Origin: RGIG426 sp045598965
Lineage (GTDB): Bacteria > Bacillota > Clostridia > Oscillospirales > Acutalibacteraceae
Assembly: GCA_045598965.1 (NCBI GenBank)
Contig: JAZRVH010000015.1
Coordinates: 1 to 64,000, forward strand
Reading direction: 5' to 3'
Length of the DNA: 64,000 bases
How positions within the stretch are numbered: the stretch's first letter is position 1; the number at the start of each line of letters is the position of its first letter. The notes under the pieces were generated by a model. It had not been told where the DNA came from and did not search any database. It saw only the letters and a program-made list of their open reading frames with translations. A program made the translations under genes and the position numbers. Shown one piece after another: positions 16,127 to 24,320 of the stretch.

Positions 16127-16548
16127 GTTTTTTCCCTTTCGGTCGCCACCCGCCTTTTCAATCGGGTGGTGCCTTTCCTTTTCGTGTTTATTATACACCC
16201 GCCTCGAAAAAAGTCACCCTACAGTAACTACTTTTTACTCTCTATGTTGTTTTTCACCGGTAGAGTTGCAAAAAATCAACTCTCCCCATAGTAGAATTTT
16301 CAAAAAAGCCTTGATTTTTGGTGGTTTTTGTGGTAAAATTCATTTGTAATGAAAAATTGTACAGTTTGATTTTTGAGAATTCTTTCTGTTTTTCTCTCCA
16401 AAAAAATTTGCGTAAAGCTGAAATCCTTTACGAATTTTTTGCGAAAAAACCCAAAAATCAGCCGTCAAACAACAGCAAAAACGGTGTTGGATATTCAAAA
16501 ATCACTGTAAAAATTACTTTTTCGAAATACAAAACGGAGGACTTTGGA

Positions 16549-17178
16549 ATGTTAAAACAAATCATTGCCCAAAACATCGTTTTTCTTCGTAAACGTGCCG
16601 GCATGACCCAATTAGACCTTGCCGAACAATTAAATTATTCCGACAAGGCAGTTTCCAAATGGGAACGTGGCGATTCGATCCCCGACATCGCCGTGCTGAA
16701 AGATATTGCGGATTTATTCGGTGTAACGGTTGATTATCTCCTTAAAGAGGATCATTCCGCCGAAGAGGAAGCCATTCGTCAAGAGAACCGCCAAAAAAAA
16801 CAAAGCCGTCAAATTATTTCAGCGTTAGTGGCGGTCGTCATTTGGTTGATTGCCACCGCTGTGTTTGTTAACGACCAAACACAAACGAAAGAAATGGTTT
16901 CCGCCATGTGGACCGTGTTCATCTATGCTTTCCCGATTTCTTGTGCCGTCCTCATGGTGTTCAGTGCAGTTTGGTTTTCTCGCCGCACCACGTTTATTTT
17001 CCTTTCTTGCGTGATGTGGGGATTGTTATTGTCTGTTTTTGTTACGGGATTTTTCTCGTTCGGCAACAACTGGGTAATCTTCTTGCTGGGTATTCCGGCA
17101 CAGGTGGCCATTATTCTGTGGGCCTCTCTTCCCGGACGAAAACAAAAGGTAATTGATAAAGCTGCCAAAAACGAATGA
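16549..17178 (+). CDS. XRE-family regulator with four membrane helices
   Basis: 209 residues. Residues 1-65 are a Cro/C1-type helix-turn-helix (LRKRAGMTQLDLAEQLNYSDKAVSKWERGDSIPDIAVLKDIADLFGVTVDYLL). After a charged linker come about four hydrophobic segments from residue ~85 on (IISALVAVVIWLIATAVFV and following), so it is a membrane-anchored DNA-binding protein. ACGGAGG is eight bases before ATG 16549; the open frame upstream is AT-rich and unlikely to be coding. Its stop overlaps the start region of ispF. Signal and target genes are unknown. Confidence 0.85.
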   Translation: MLKQIIAQNIVFLRKRAGMTQLDLAEQLNYSDKAVSKWERGDSIPDIAVLKDIADLFGVTVDYLLKEDHSAEEEAIRQENRQKKQSRQIISALVAVVIWLIATAVFVNDQTQTKEMVSAMWTVFIYAFPISCAVLMVFSAVWFSRRTTFIFLSCVMWGLLLSVFVTGFFSFGNNWVIFLLGIPAQVAIILWASLPGRKQKVIDKAAKNE

Positions 17179-17192
17179 AAGAGGGCGAGAGA

Positions 17193-17666
17193 ATGCGAAT
17201 CGGTCACGGTTACGATGTTCACCGCTTGGTGGAGGGACGCCGGCTCATTTTGGGCGGCGTGGAAATTCCCTTTGAAAAAGGACTTTTAGGCCATTCCGAT
17301 GCGGACGTGCTGGCTCATGCAGTGGCAGACGCCTTGCTCGGTGCGGCGGCAATGGGTGACATCGGTCATTTGTTCCCGGATACGGACGATCGCTTTTTAG
17401 GAGCAGATAGTTTAAAACTGTTGGCGGAGGTTTCCGACCGACTGAACAAAGCGGGATATCGTGTGGAAAATGTGGATGCCACGGTGTTATGCCAACGGCC
17501 AAAACTGGCACCGTACATCGACGAAATGCGAAAAAACCTTGCCGCCGCCTGTGCGGTGGATGTATCACAGATGAGCGTAAAAGCCACCACCGAGGAAGGG
17601 CTCGGCTTCACCGGCGACGGCTTTGGCATTGCCGCCCACGCTGTATGTCTCATTAAAACGATATGA
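17193..17666 (+). CDS. ispF: 2-C-methyl-D-erythritol 2,4-cyclodiphosphate synthase
   Basis: 157 residues. It starts MRIGHGYDVHRL with zinc ligands Asp8 and His10, and His42 follows in LLGHSDADVLAHAVADALLG. DIGHLFPDTD and VKATTEEGLGFTG are also family motifs. It makes the cyclic diphosphate of the MEP isoprenoid pathway. ATG 17193 is chosen for the GAGGGCGAG ribosome site; an in-frame ATG at 17175 overlaps the upstream stop. ispD is not nearby. Confidence 0.96.
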   Translation: MRIGHGYDVHRLVEGRRLILGGVEIPFEKGLLGHSDADVLAHAVADALLGAAAMGDIGHLFPDTDDRFLGADSLKLLAEVSDRLNKAGYRVENVDATVLCQRPKLAPYIDEMRKNLAAACAVDVSQMSVKATTEEGLGFTGDGFGIAAHAVCLIKTI

Positions 17667-17686
17667 AAAATACACCATATAATCAA

Positions 17687-17716
17687 AAGCTCCGACGATT
17701 GTCGGAGCTTTTTTGG
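17687..17716 (+). terminator. Intrinsic terminator after ispF
   Basis: AAAGCTCCGAC/GTCGGAGCTTT stem and a T-run. Confidence 0.88.
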
Positions 17717-17722
17717 GATAAC

Positions 17723-17752
17723 TTGACAAAGCAAATCACCATAGCGTATAAT
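17723..17752 (+). promoter_or_regulatory. SigA promoter of the M23-dockerin gene
   Basis: TTGACA (17723-17728) and TATAAT (17747-17752) with 18-base spacing. Confidence 0.85.
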
Positions 17753-17787
17753 ATTTACACACCCCGATACATTCTGGAGGATTTACT

Positions 17788-20121
17788 ATGAAAAAAGCAC
17801 TATCAATTCTTCTTTCCATTGCAACAGTGACAACAATCATCTGCACAATATATCTGCCCGTATCTGCAACATCTGTTTCGCTTTTTTGGCCGGCAAATTC
17901 ACAGAAAGTCAATTCTGAATATGGTCCAAGAAAGGATCCCACCACCGGAGAAACGAAAACACATAAGGGACTCGACATTGCCGGAAAATCAGGTGACCCA
18001 ATTTATGCTGCTGCAGATGGCACTGTAGTAAAAGCAGGCTTTGCCGCCGAAGATGCTTCGTACGGAAACCAAGTAGTCATTTATCATCCTGCATTGAAAA
18101 TATATACAAACTACGCCCACGCTTCTAAAATCAATGTTTCTGTTGGACAAAGCGTGTCTGTGGGACAAGTAATTGCGTTGATTGGACAAACAGGTGCAGC
18201 CACGGGACCGCACCTGCATTTTGAAACACGAACCAGCAGCAGCCCCAGTAGCAGATATAACCCGAGAGATAACTTATTCTATTATACTCTTTCCCCTACC
18301 AATCCAACCCACAAGCACACCTATGAGTATAGATACACCTCATCTGAGCATCCCCATCACAAATATTATGCATGTTCCTGCGGTGACGGATATTTTGATA
18401 GCACAACAAACTACGATTCTTCGTGTTTAACCTGTAATCCGCCTCATGTCTGTAATTTCACTTTCAGCGGATACGAATCCGCTCACCCTCACCGAGCCAT
18501 CTACAAATGCAGTTGTGGAAAGTACTATTATAACGACCAAAAAATTAGTTTTGTGAGTACGTGTTCATCTTGTTTAAATAGTTTCGATCCCGATAACGAA
18601 GAAGTTGACCATACTGCATATTTAAGTGACGATGAAAAATATCTACATATTGTGACTTGCGTAACCAAAAGCCCGTATGCGGATGTCACGAATGTCACCT
18701 TCAATTGTTATAACGTTGATGAAAACAGATATATAGATGATAATCTGTATTATGTAGAACATTCTGGAAATATCACAGAATATGTATTTCGGTTCGATAA
18801 CAGCATAAATCAAGAATGGGAAATGGGATACAGCATCTCTTACGATATAAATATGGGTCCCGCTTCTACCTGTTTTGGAATAAGCGTCTTTTCCTATAGA
18901 GTTCATACAAAGCCCTCCGGGATCGGAATAAAATCATTAGAAAGAACAGCTCTTGATGAAATCACATTAACCCTCAAAGACCCGGAAACGGTAGATGCCG
19001 AATATACAACACTGAACATTTATTATACGCCAGCAAATGAACATGGCGAATCACTTGTTTTCTCGGATACTTTTTTTGCCGGCGAAGGAAGTAACACAAA
19101 AGTCTATAACGTTTCATCAATCGGAAGCGGAACGTACCGATTGCATTTTGAGTCCTATAATGAATATGGGTCTTTTGTAAAAGAGACACAAATGCGATAT
19201 ATTCCGGTTGAACTATGGACAGATCCCCTTATTGGTTTTTGTGGTGAACGGATCGAAATCCCCATCTATATCCACACATACGAGAGGTGCACCGGAGGAT
19301 TTTACTATCTATATAACCCGTCCGTACTAAAATTTATTGGTTACTCAAGCGATAGCAATAACATTAATGTCACCGAAAACGATTTCGTTGTAACCTCCCA
19401 CTCGATAAACTATTCCACAGTATATATTGACGTAGAAGATTTTCCAAAAACAACCGACGATTTTGATTGCCTCGTAAAACTTAAATTTGATGTTATTGCA
19501 ACACAAAGTGAAGAAACTATAGCTGCGTTTGAAAAACTAGATTGTCTTTTGGATAACGCCGGAATATGGGAAGATTACGAGACCGGAGAATGGATAGGCT
19601 CAAATCACTTCAACTCAATCATCTACATATTGGAGCCCGATGCCCCTATCCAGCCCAAGCCCACCGCAGCCGAGCCCGAGCCCACCGCAGCTGAACCCGA
19701 GCCTACCGCAACCGAGCCCGAGCCCACTGCGACCGAACACATTGGAAAAACGGTAATAGATGTCTATACCAATGATGACGGAGATTATGTGATAATTTAT
19801 TCGGATGGCACTAAGGAAATTCGTTCAAATTCTGATAAACCAAACAAAACGGCAACAAATAATGTCACCCCCACTACCACCAAAACTCCACCAACAAAGG
19901 TTGAACCGTCAAATCCAACAATTTCTTATCTTGGTGATGCAAACAACGATGGTGTAGTCAACATGAAAGATGTGCTAGCAATTCGAAAAAACATCGCCGG
20001 GTTTGACATAGCGATTAATTTAAACAACTCCGACGTGAACCAAGACGGTTATATTAATATGAAAGATGTTCTATTGCTTCGAAAATTCCTAGCATCTATC
20101 ATCACCAATCTTGGCACCTAA
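17788..20121 (+). CDS. Secreted M23 metallopeptidase with cohesin-like segment and C-terminal dockerin
   Basis: 777 residues. Signal peptide 1-27; M23 (LytM-type) peptidase ~45-165 with zinc ligands His59/Asp63 (HKGLD) and HLH at 142-144, predicted to cut peptidoglycan cross-links. Two Cys/His-rich stretches (CSCGDG ... CLTC and CSCGKY ... CSSC) follow, possible metal sites. Residues ~475-610 resemble a cohesin or cohesin-like beta sandwich (GERIEIPIYIH ... GFYYLYNPSVLKFIGY ... LVKLKFDV). An EPTA repeat linker (~625-652) leads to a two-repeat dockerin at 714-777. Codon use is more AT-rich than in neighbouring genes. Combining a wall hydrolase, a cohesin-like fold and a dockerin in one protein is unusual. 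Confidence 0.85.
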   Translation: MKKALSILLSIATVTTIICTIYLPVSATSVSLFWPANSQKVNSEYGPRKDPTTGETKTHKGLDIAGKSGDPIYAAADGTVVKAGFAAEDASYGNQVVIYHPALKIYTNYAHASKINVSVGQSVSVGQVIALIGQTGAATGPHLHFETRTSSSPSSRYNPRDNLFYYTLSPTNPTHKHTYEYRYTSSEHPHHKYYACSCGDGYFDSTTNYDSSCLTCNPPHVCNFTFSGYESAHPHRAIYKCSCGKYYYNDQKISFVSTCSSCLNSFDPDNEEVDHTAYLSDDEKYLHIVTCVTKSPYADVTNVTFNCYNVDENRYIDDNLYYVEHSGNITEYVFRFDNSINQEWEMGYSISYDINMGPASTCFGISVFSYRVHTKPSGIGIKSLERTALDEITLTLKDPETVDAEYTTLNIYYTPANEHGESLVFSDTFFAGEGSNTKVYNVSSIGSGTYRLHFESYNEYGSFVKETQMRYIPVELWTDPLIGFCGERIEIPIYIHTYERCTGGFYYLYNPSVLKFIGYSSDSNNINVTENDFVVTSHSINYSTVYIDVEDFPKTTDDFDCLVKLKFDVIATQSEETIAAFEKLDCLLDNAGIWEDYETGEWIGSNHFNSIIYILEPDAPIQPKPTAAEPEPTAAEPEPTATEPEPTATEHIGKTVIDVYTNDDGDYVIIYSDGTKEIRSNSDKPNKTATNNVTPTTTKTPPTKVEPSNPTISYLGDANNDGVVNMKDVLAIRKNIAGFDIAINLNNSDVNQDGYINMKDVLLLRKFLASIITNLGT

Positions 20122-20130
20122 GATTAATTC

Positions 20131-20171
20131 CATCACCGCCCCACTCGTTTGAGTGGGGCGGTGATGGTTTT
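20131..20171 (+). terminator. Intrinsic terminator after the M23 gene
   Basis: A 16-base perfect stem (CATCACCGCCCCACTC with its complement), GTTT loop, T4 tail. Confidence 0.9.
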
Positions 20172-20249
20172 ATTCGCCATTTCCTTTTTTAGCCGCTTGC
20201 TATTTTTAGAAGCATATAAGGCTTTCGACTTGGCTCCCCTCTTTGCATC

Positions 20250-20278
20250 TTGACAACCTCCCGCTCTTTTCGTATTAT
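20250..20278 (+). promoter_or_regulatory. SigA promoter of the lipase-dockerin gene
   Basis: TTGACA (20250-20255) and TATTAT (20273-20278) with 17-base spacing. Confidence 0.85.
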
Positions 20279-20315
20279 AAAGGGGTAAAATAATCCATTA
20301 TAAAGGAGAAACGCT

Positions 20316-21788
20316 ATGAAACGACTACTCCCCATCCTGCTGACCGTGGCAATGCTTACGATGATTATGGCCATTCCCGCCACGGCGGAATCGCCGGAAA
20401 TCGAAAGAAGCTTTGTCTACTACAACAACGTTACCGAAAAAGATGCCACCTATACGCTTTCGTATGACGAAGCCGCTTTTGAAACGGGCACCATTTATCA
20501 CCACCAACTGATGCAAACGTCGCTTCGATTTGCCATGGCGGCGGCAAAAGGAACGCCGGAAAACGTTATATCCCTGTTTAACACCTTGGGATTTGCCTAT
20601 ACCGACACCTCTATCCACTACCCCACCCCGGCTTTCGACTACGATGCCGGCACCACCACCATCGGTTACGCTATCGGCAGTAAGAATGCCACAGACAAAG
20701 AGGGCGACTATACGCTTATCGCCGTCGCCGTGCGTGGAAACGGATATGCCGACGAATGGGGCAGCAACTTTGAAATAGGTGACGGTTCTCGGCATCGTGG
20801 CTTTGAGAAATCCGCCAAACAGGTGACGGACGGCATAATGGAATATATAGAGTCCCAAATCCCTGCCGACACCCGTGTGAAATTTTGGATTACCGGATTC
20901 AGCCGTGGTGCCGCTGTTGCCAACGTTACCGCCCACAACCTGAACACCGCCATTCTCGACGGAACGCTTTCGGCATTGCCGGACGATGTGTTTGCCTATA
21001 CCTTCGAAAGCCCCCGCACCGTCACCACCGACGAGCCGGGCTTTGACGGCGACAAAAACATCTTTAACATTGTAAACCCCACCGATTTAGTCACCCAAAT
21101 CCCGCCGGCCGAATGGGGCTATGTCCGCTACGGTGTCGACTGTCCGCTTCCGGACGACGAAAGCTGTGAGGACTATGCGGCATTAAAAGCCCGTGAGGTT
21201 AAGGAATTCAAAAAAATCCTTACTGCCGCCGGCGTTGGCAACGCCGAGGAAACCGCCTCAGTTCGCTCATCCACCATTGAAAACCAAACCAGCAAAAACA
21301 TCTCGTTTATTAACGACCTTGCCGCCACCTTCGGCGACCACGCCTCGTATGCCACCAACAGCGAGCGGGATTTGTGCAACCTCATTGTATCGGCTCTCGG
21401 CGAAAACGGCAATCTGCTGGCACTTCTTATCAACAATCCTTTCCCCGACTCGCTGAGCGTCATTATGGGATATATGGCGAATTTAGAGACCATTTTGTAC
21501 GCCCACTATCCCGAGCTCGAGCTTGCATGGGTAGATGCACTAACAAGCTCGGAATTAGCCCCGCCGTCCCCCACATCTCCGTCAAAACCGACCGTTCTGC
21601 TCGGTGACGCCAATGCCGACGGTGCGGTCAATCTCAAAGACGTGTTGACGATGCGAAAGTATTTATCGGACACGCCGGTAAACATTGACCTTGTGGCAGG
21701 CGACACCAATAGCGACGACGTTGTCAATATGAAAGACGTGTTGACGCTTCGCAAATATTTAGCGGATATCATTGATAAAATCGGATAA
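20316..21788 (+). CDS. Secreted class 3 lipase-like alpha/beta hydrolase with C-terminal dockerin
   Basis: 490 residues. Signal peptide 1-24 (cleavage near ATA-ES). The hydrolase core has the nucleophile elbow GFSRG with Ser196, preceded by a strand (KFWIT) and an oxyanion-type AVAVRG; VNPTDLVTQIP likely carries the catalytic Asp. Residues ~425-490 are a two-repeat dockerin (GDANADGAVNLKDVLTMRKYL and GDTNSDDVVNMKDVLTLRKYL). It probably hydrolyses an ester outside the cell, as part of a cohesin-bound complex. AAAGGAG precedes ATG 20316. No cohesin scaffold is encoded in this window apart from the cohesin-like segment next door. Confidence 0.87.
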   Translation: MKRLLPILLTVAMLTMIMAIPATAESPEIERSFVYYNNVTEKDATYTLSYDEAAFETGTIYHHQLMQTSLRFAMAAAKGTPENVISLFNTLGFAYTDTSIHYPTPAFDYDAGTTTIGYAIGSKNATDKEGDYTLIAVAVRGNGYADEWGSNFEIGDGSRHRGFEKSAKQVTDGIMEYIESQIPADTRVKFWITGFSRGAAVANVTAHNLNTAILDGTLSALPDDVFAYTFESPRTVTTDEPGFDGDKNIFNIVNPTDLVTQIPPAEWGYVRYGVDCPLPDDESCEDYAALKAREVKEFKKILTAAGVGNAEETASVRSSTIENQTSKNISFINDLAATFGDHASYATNSERDLCNLIVSALGENGNLLALLINNPFPDSLSVIMGYMANLETILYAHYPELELAWVDALTSSELAPPSPTSPSKPTVLLGDANADGAVNLKDVLTMRKYLSDTPVNIDLVAGDTNSDDVVNMKDVLTLRKYLADIIDKIG

Positions 21789-21789
21789 T

Positions 21790-21851
21790 AAAAAAAGACC
21801 CTTGGGCGGTGCAAGATAGGGATAGTGCCCCGCCCCCGGGGTCTTTTTTTG
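21790..21851 (+). terminator. Terminator with embedded 24-base repeat after the lipase gene
   Basis: AAAAAAAGACCC pairs with GGGGTCTTTTTTT. Inside lies a second hairpin (GGGCGG/CCGCCC) whose loop carries the TGCAAGATAGGGATA repeat also present at 13254-13268. Confidence 0.8.
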
Positions 21852-21872
21852 TTAACCTCACAGCGGCACAAA

Positions 21873-22301
21873 TTACTCACTAAAGTAAACACCGCTCACG
21901 GTACTGTAATCAATCGGCACAGAATCCTCGCCAATGGTTTCGGTAATGTAAAAAACTTGGTGTTTTTTGTTGTCTATAATCATAATCATAAGCGACACCA
22001 CCACGGCAATCAAAGCAATCACACACGTGGCGACCACAACAATCCACACATAGCGGCTTCGTTTTAACTGCTTTTTCAGTTCGCTCTCATCCAGCGAAGC
22101 GAGAAAAGCGTTGGCAAATTCCTCCGGCGTACCGAACTGCTCCACGATTTCCGCTTCCGAAGCGGCGGGATGATCCTCCAAAAACACATCCAGCGAGTCT
22201 TTCAAGTCGTCGAGCGAGCGTTTACGCAAAAGTCTTGGGCAGACGAGGGATTTTTTTACTTTTTTCAAATAGCGTCTTGCGACCTTATCGTTATTGTTCA
22301 T
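21873..22301 (-). CDS. PadR-partner membrane protein (DUF1700-like)
   Basis: 142 residues. The cytosolic N-terminal half has a helical DUF1700-like pattern (VARRYLKKVKKSL ... SLDDLKDSLDVFLEDHPAASEAEIVEQFGTPEEFANAFLASL). One membrane helix follows (YVWIVVVATCVIALIAVVVSLMIMII) and a short extracellular tail. Such proteins regularly sit behind PadR regulators and are thought to act with them at the membrane; the mechanism is not established. The ATG at 22301 lies inside the padR end, so translation is coupled. Confidence 0.75.
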   Translation of the reverse strand: MNNNDKVARRYLKKVKKSLVCPRLLRKRSLDDLKDSLDVFLEDHPAASEAEIVEQFGTPEEFANAFLASLDESELKKQLKRSRYVWIVVVATCVIALIAVVVSLMIMIIDNKKHQVFYITETIGEDSVPIDYSTVSGVYFSE

Positions 22302-22638
22302 TGTCCACAATCCTCTTTCCTAATATTTGAAGAACGCCACCCATTGTAGAAAAGTATTCCGCAAGGGCTTCTTCTAAATACGTGCGTCCGGCATCCTCTA
22401 AATGATAATACACACGAATTTTCCGTTTGCCCACTTGCTCTCGGCGTTCGCTGATAAGACCCTTGTCCACCATACGGTATAAAATAGGATACATAGAACT
22501 TTCAAGAAGCTTGTATCGCCCCTCGCTCCGTTTCGAAAGCTCTTGCGAAATCTGGTAACCGTACATATCCTCTTCTTTCAAAAGCGTAAGAAGCAGGACA
22601 TCTACCGAGCCTCGTTTTAAGTTGTCTGAAACACGCAC
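22291..22638 (-). CDS. PadR family transcriptional regulator
   Basis: 115 residues. Winged helix with the PadR layout: SVDVLLLTLLKEEDMYGYQISQELSKRSEGRYKLLESSMYPILYRMVDKGLISERRE, then a wing (KRKIRVYYHLEDAGRTYLEE) and a C-terminal dimer helix. It is the repressor type. The start is GTG 22638, eight bases after AAAGG. It is divergent from a dockerin gene, with two promoters back to back in the shared gap, so it may control both itself and the secreted cluster. Confidence 0.9.
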   Translation of the reverse strand: MRVSDNLKRGSVDVLLLTLLKEEDMYGYQISQELSKRSEGRYKLLESSMYPILYRMVDKGLISERREQVGKRKIRVYYHLEDAGRTYLEEALAEYFSTMGGVLQILGKRIVDNEQ

Positions 22639-22661
22639 ACTATCACAACCTTTACGGGCAA

Positions 22662-22690
22662 AGCATATCATCTTTGTGTTGTTATGTCAA
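22662..22690 (-). promoter_or_regulatory. SigA promoter of padR
   Basis: Minus-strand TTGACA (22685-22690) and TATGCT (22662-22667) with 17-base spacing. Confidence 0.75.
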
Positions 22691-22712
22691 TACTATTCGC
22701 TGAAATATATTG

Positions 22713-22741
22713 TTGACAATTTTTGCTCGCCATGCTATACT
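22713..22741 (+). promoter_or_regulatory. SigA promoter of the three-gene dockerin cluster
   Basis: TTGACA (22713-22718) and TATACT (22736-22741) with 17-base spacing, only 22 bases from the divergent padR promoter. Confidence 0.85.
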
Positions 22742-22796
22742 GATATCGGTGGTTATATCGCATTTATCTTTTCTTCAACAAAAAAGGAGGAATTTT

Positions 22797-24215
22797 ATGA
22801 AAAAGCTGTTTTGTATGCTGACCGTCATCTGTATGCTGGCGATGCTGGTTGCCGTCGGGTCGATGAGTGCTTCTGCCGCCGAATTTAACGGAAACAAGGA
22901 CAAGGTCACGCCGGAGCTGCTTGCCACCATTGAGCAAAGCGGCGAAAATGACGTGTTGACAGCATGGCTTTGGTATGAGGATGTTACGGATATGCAACAG
23001 GTGGCGAGTGAAATCGCCGCTCGTGTTGCCGAGGCGTTGGCAGACAAGGTTTCCATTCCTTACGACACTCTCGGCGACATTCTTGACAAAGCCGGTCTCG
23101 GGGAACTCAAAGAGGGTGCACTTGCTCAAATTGAGAGCATCTTGAACGAAAACGCCGACCGCTCGAACGAGTGGAAAATCACCGAGGTCAATATTATGAC
23201 CGAGCGGTATTTGTCGTTTAATGCCACCGAGAAAAAAGCGGACGCACTGATTACCGCTCTCGGCATTAAAGGGGAACAAATCTTGTTCAAAAGCAAGGCC
23301 GCCCCGTCGATGGTTGTCAAAGCTACCGTGGGCGAAATCGAAAAATTCACCGAAAACGACATCGTAATCACGGTCGATTTGTATACGGAATCGGAAGTGA
23401 TTGAGCCTGCGGAGACGGAAACCAAAGTGATTGAGCCCACCGCCACAAACGCCGAGCCGGTCACGCCGGTGCTTTACGGCGATGCGAACGGCGACGGTGA
23501 TATCAACACAAAAGACGTGCTGACACTTAGGTCGATACTCTGTGGACATATCAACTTTATTGAATCGGAAAACGTGTGGATTTTTTGGGATCACCATCCC
23601 GAACACCCGAAGAAGATTGTTACCGTTAACGAGGCGAATGCCGATGCAAACATCGACGGCCAAGTCAACATGAAAGACGTGTTGGTGCTTCGTCAAATCA
23701 TCGCTTACGGCAACGTTTACAGCGAGCAAAACCCGCTTGCCTATACGCTGGAGGAACGGGTACACAACGTCTTCGGCGGAGACGGTAATTCCGCCTTCCC
23801 CGAAGCCGCCATTTTACGCTCGCCGGCGGATGTGGAGGCCTTGTTTGCCAAATCCAGTCATTACAACTTCTCAACAGGCACGTCCGCACCCGTTTACCCC
23901 AAAAACACCTACGACGACGCCTTTTTTGCCGAGAGATTCTTGGTGGTATTACAAGTAGCAAACGGCTATATCGACCTTGAAAACCCCGTTTCCGGCGTAT
24001 TCAAAGGCGAGGCCGGCTCACTTGTCATCCACACAAACAACAACTGGGCGGTTTCCCCGTGGGAAGTGCAGGATGCACTTCTTATCTCGTTGCCGCTGTC
24101 CGAGCTTGGCACATTCCACACATTGTACGAGGTACGCAGAACGCCGATAGTGAATTACGAAACCGGAGAATATATGGGTTACTCCCACGCACTCTATGGC
24201 CGCTATGACGTGTGA
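22797..24215 (+). CDS. Secreted protein with an internal, interrupted dockerin
   Basis: 472 residues. Signal peptide 1-25. Residues ~30-200 form a domain shared with the next gene (LLATIEQSGENDVLTAWLWYEDVTD; later SMVVKATVGEIEKFTENDIV, which recalls inhibitor I9/propeptide folds). A TEPAETE linker follows, then dockerin half one (GDANGDGDINTKDVLTLRSIL), a ~35-residue insert, and half two (ANADANIDGQVNMKDVLVLRQII). The C-terminal ~135 residues share a domain with the gene at 25605 (DDAFFAERFLVVLQVA ... LISLPLSEL). No enzyme motif is seen; a binding or inhibitory role is possible. AAGGAGG precedes ATG 22797. Confidence 0.82.
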   Translation: MKKLFCMLTVICMLAMLVAVGSMSASAAEFNGNKDKVTPELLATIEQSGENDVLTAWLWYEDVTDMQQVASEIAARVAEALADKVSIPYDTLGDILDKAGLGELKEGALAQIESILNENADRSNEWKITEVNIMTERYLSFNATEKKADALITALGIKGEQILFKSKAAPSMVVKATVGEIEKFTENDIVITVDLYTESEVIEPAETETKVIEPTATNAEPVTPVLYGDANGDGDINTKDVLTLRSILCGHINFIESENVWIFWDHHPEHPKKIVTVNEANADANIDGQVNMKDVLVLRQIIAYGNVYSEQNPLAYTLEERVHNVFGGDGNSAFPEAAILRSPADVEALFAKSSHYNFSTGTSAPVYPKNTYDDAFFAERFLVVLQVANGYIDLENPVSGVFKGEAGSLVIHTNNNWAVSPWEVQDALLISLPLSELGTFHTLYEVRRTPIVNYETGEYMGYSHALYGRYDV

Positions 24216-24320
24216 GGAAAAACTGACCAAAAAAATTACTGATTTTTCCAATACAATGTACTCTTAGGGCGTTATGATAATGAAACCCACAAAGGCGGGT
24301 AACCAAAAGGAGGAGTTTTT

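Noticed and set aside
15972..16548. A coding gene in the gap after tmcAL
   Set aside because: Open frames there lack ribosome sites and run through tandem repeats and terminator hairpins.
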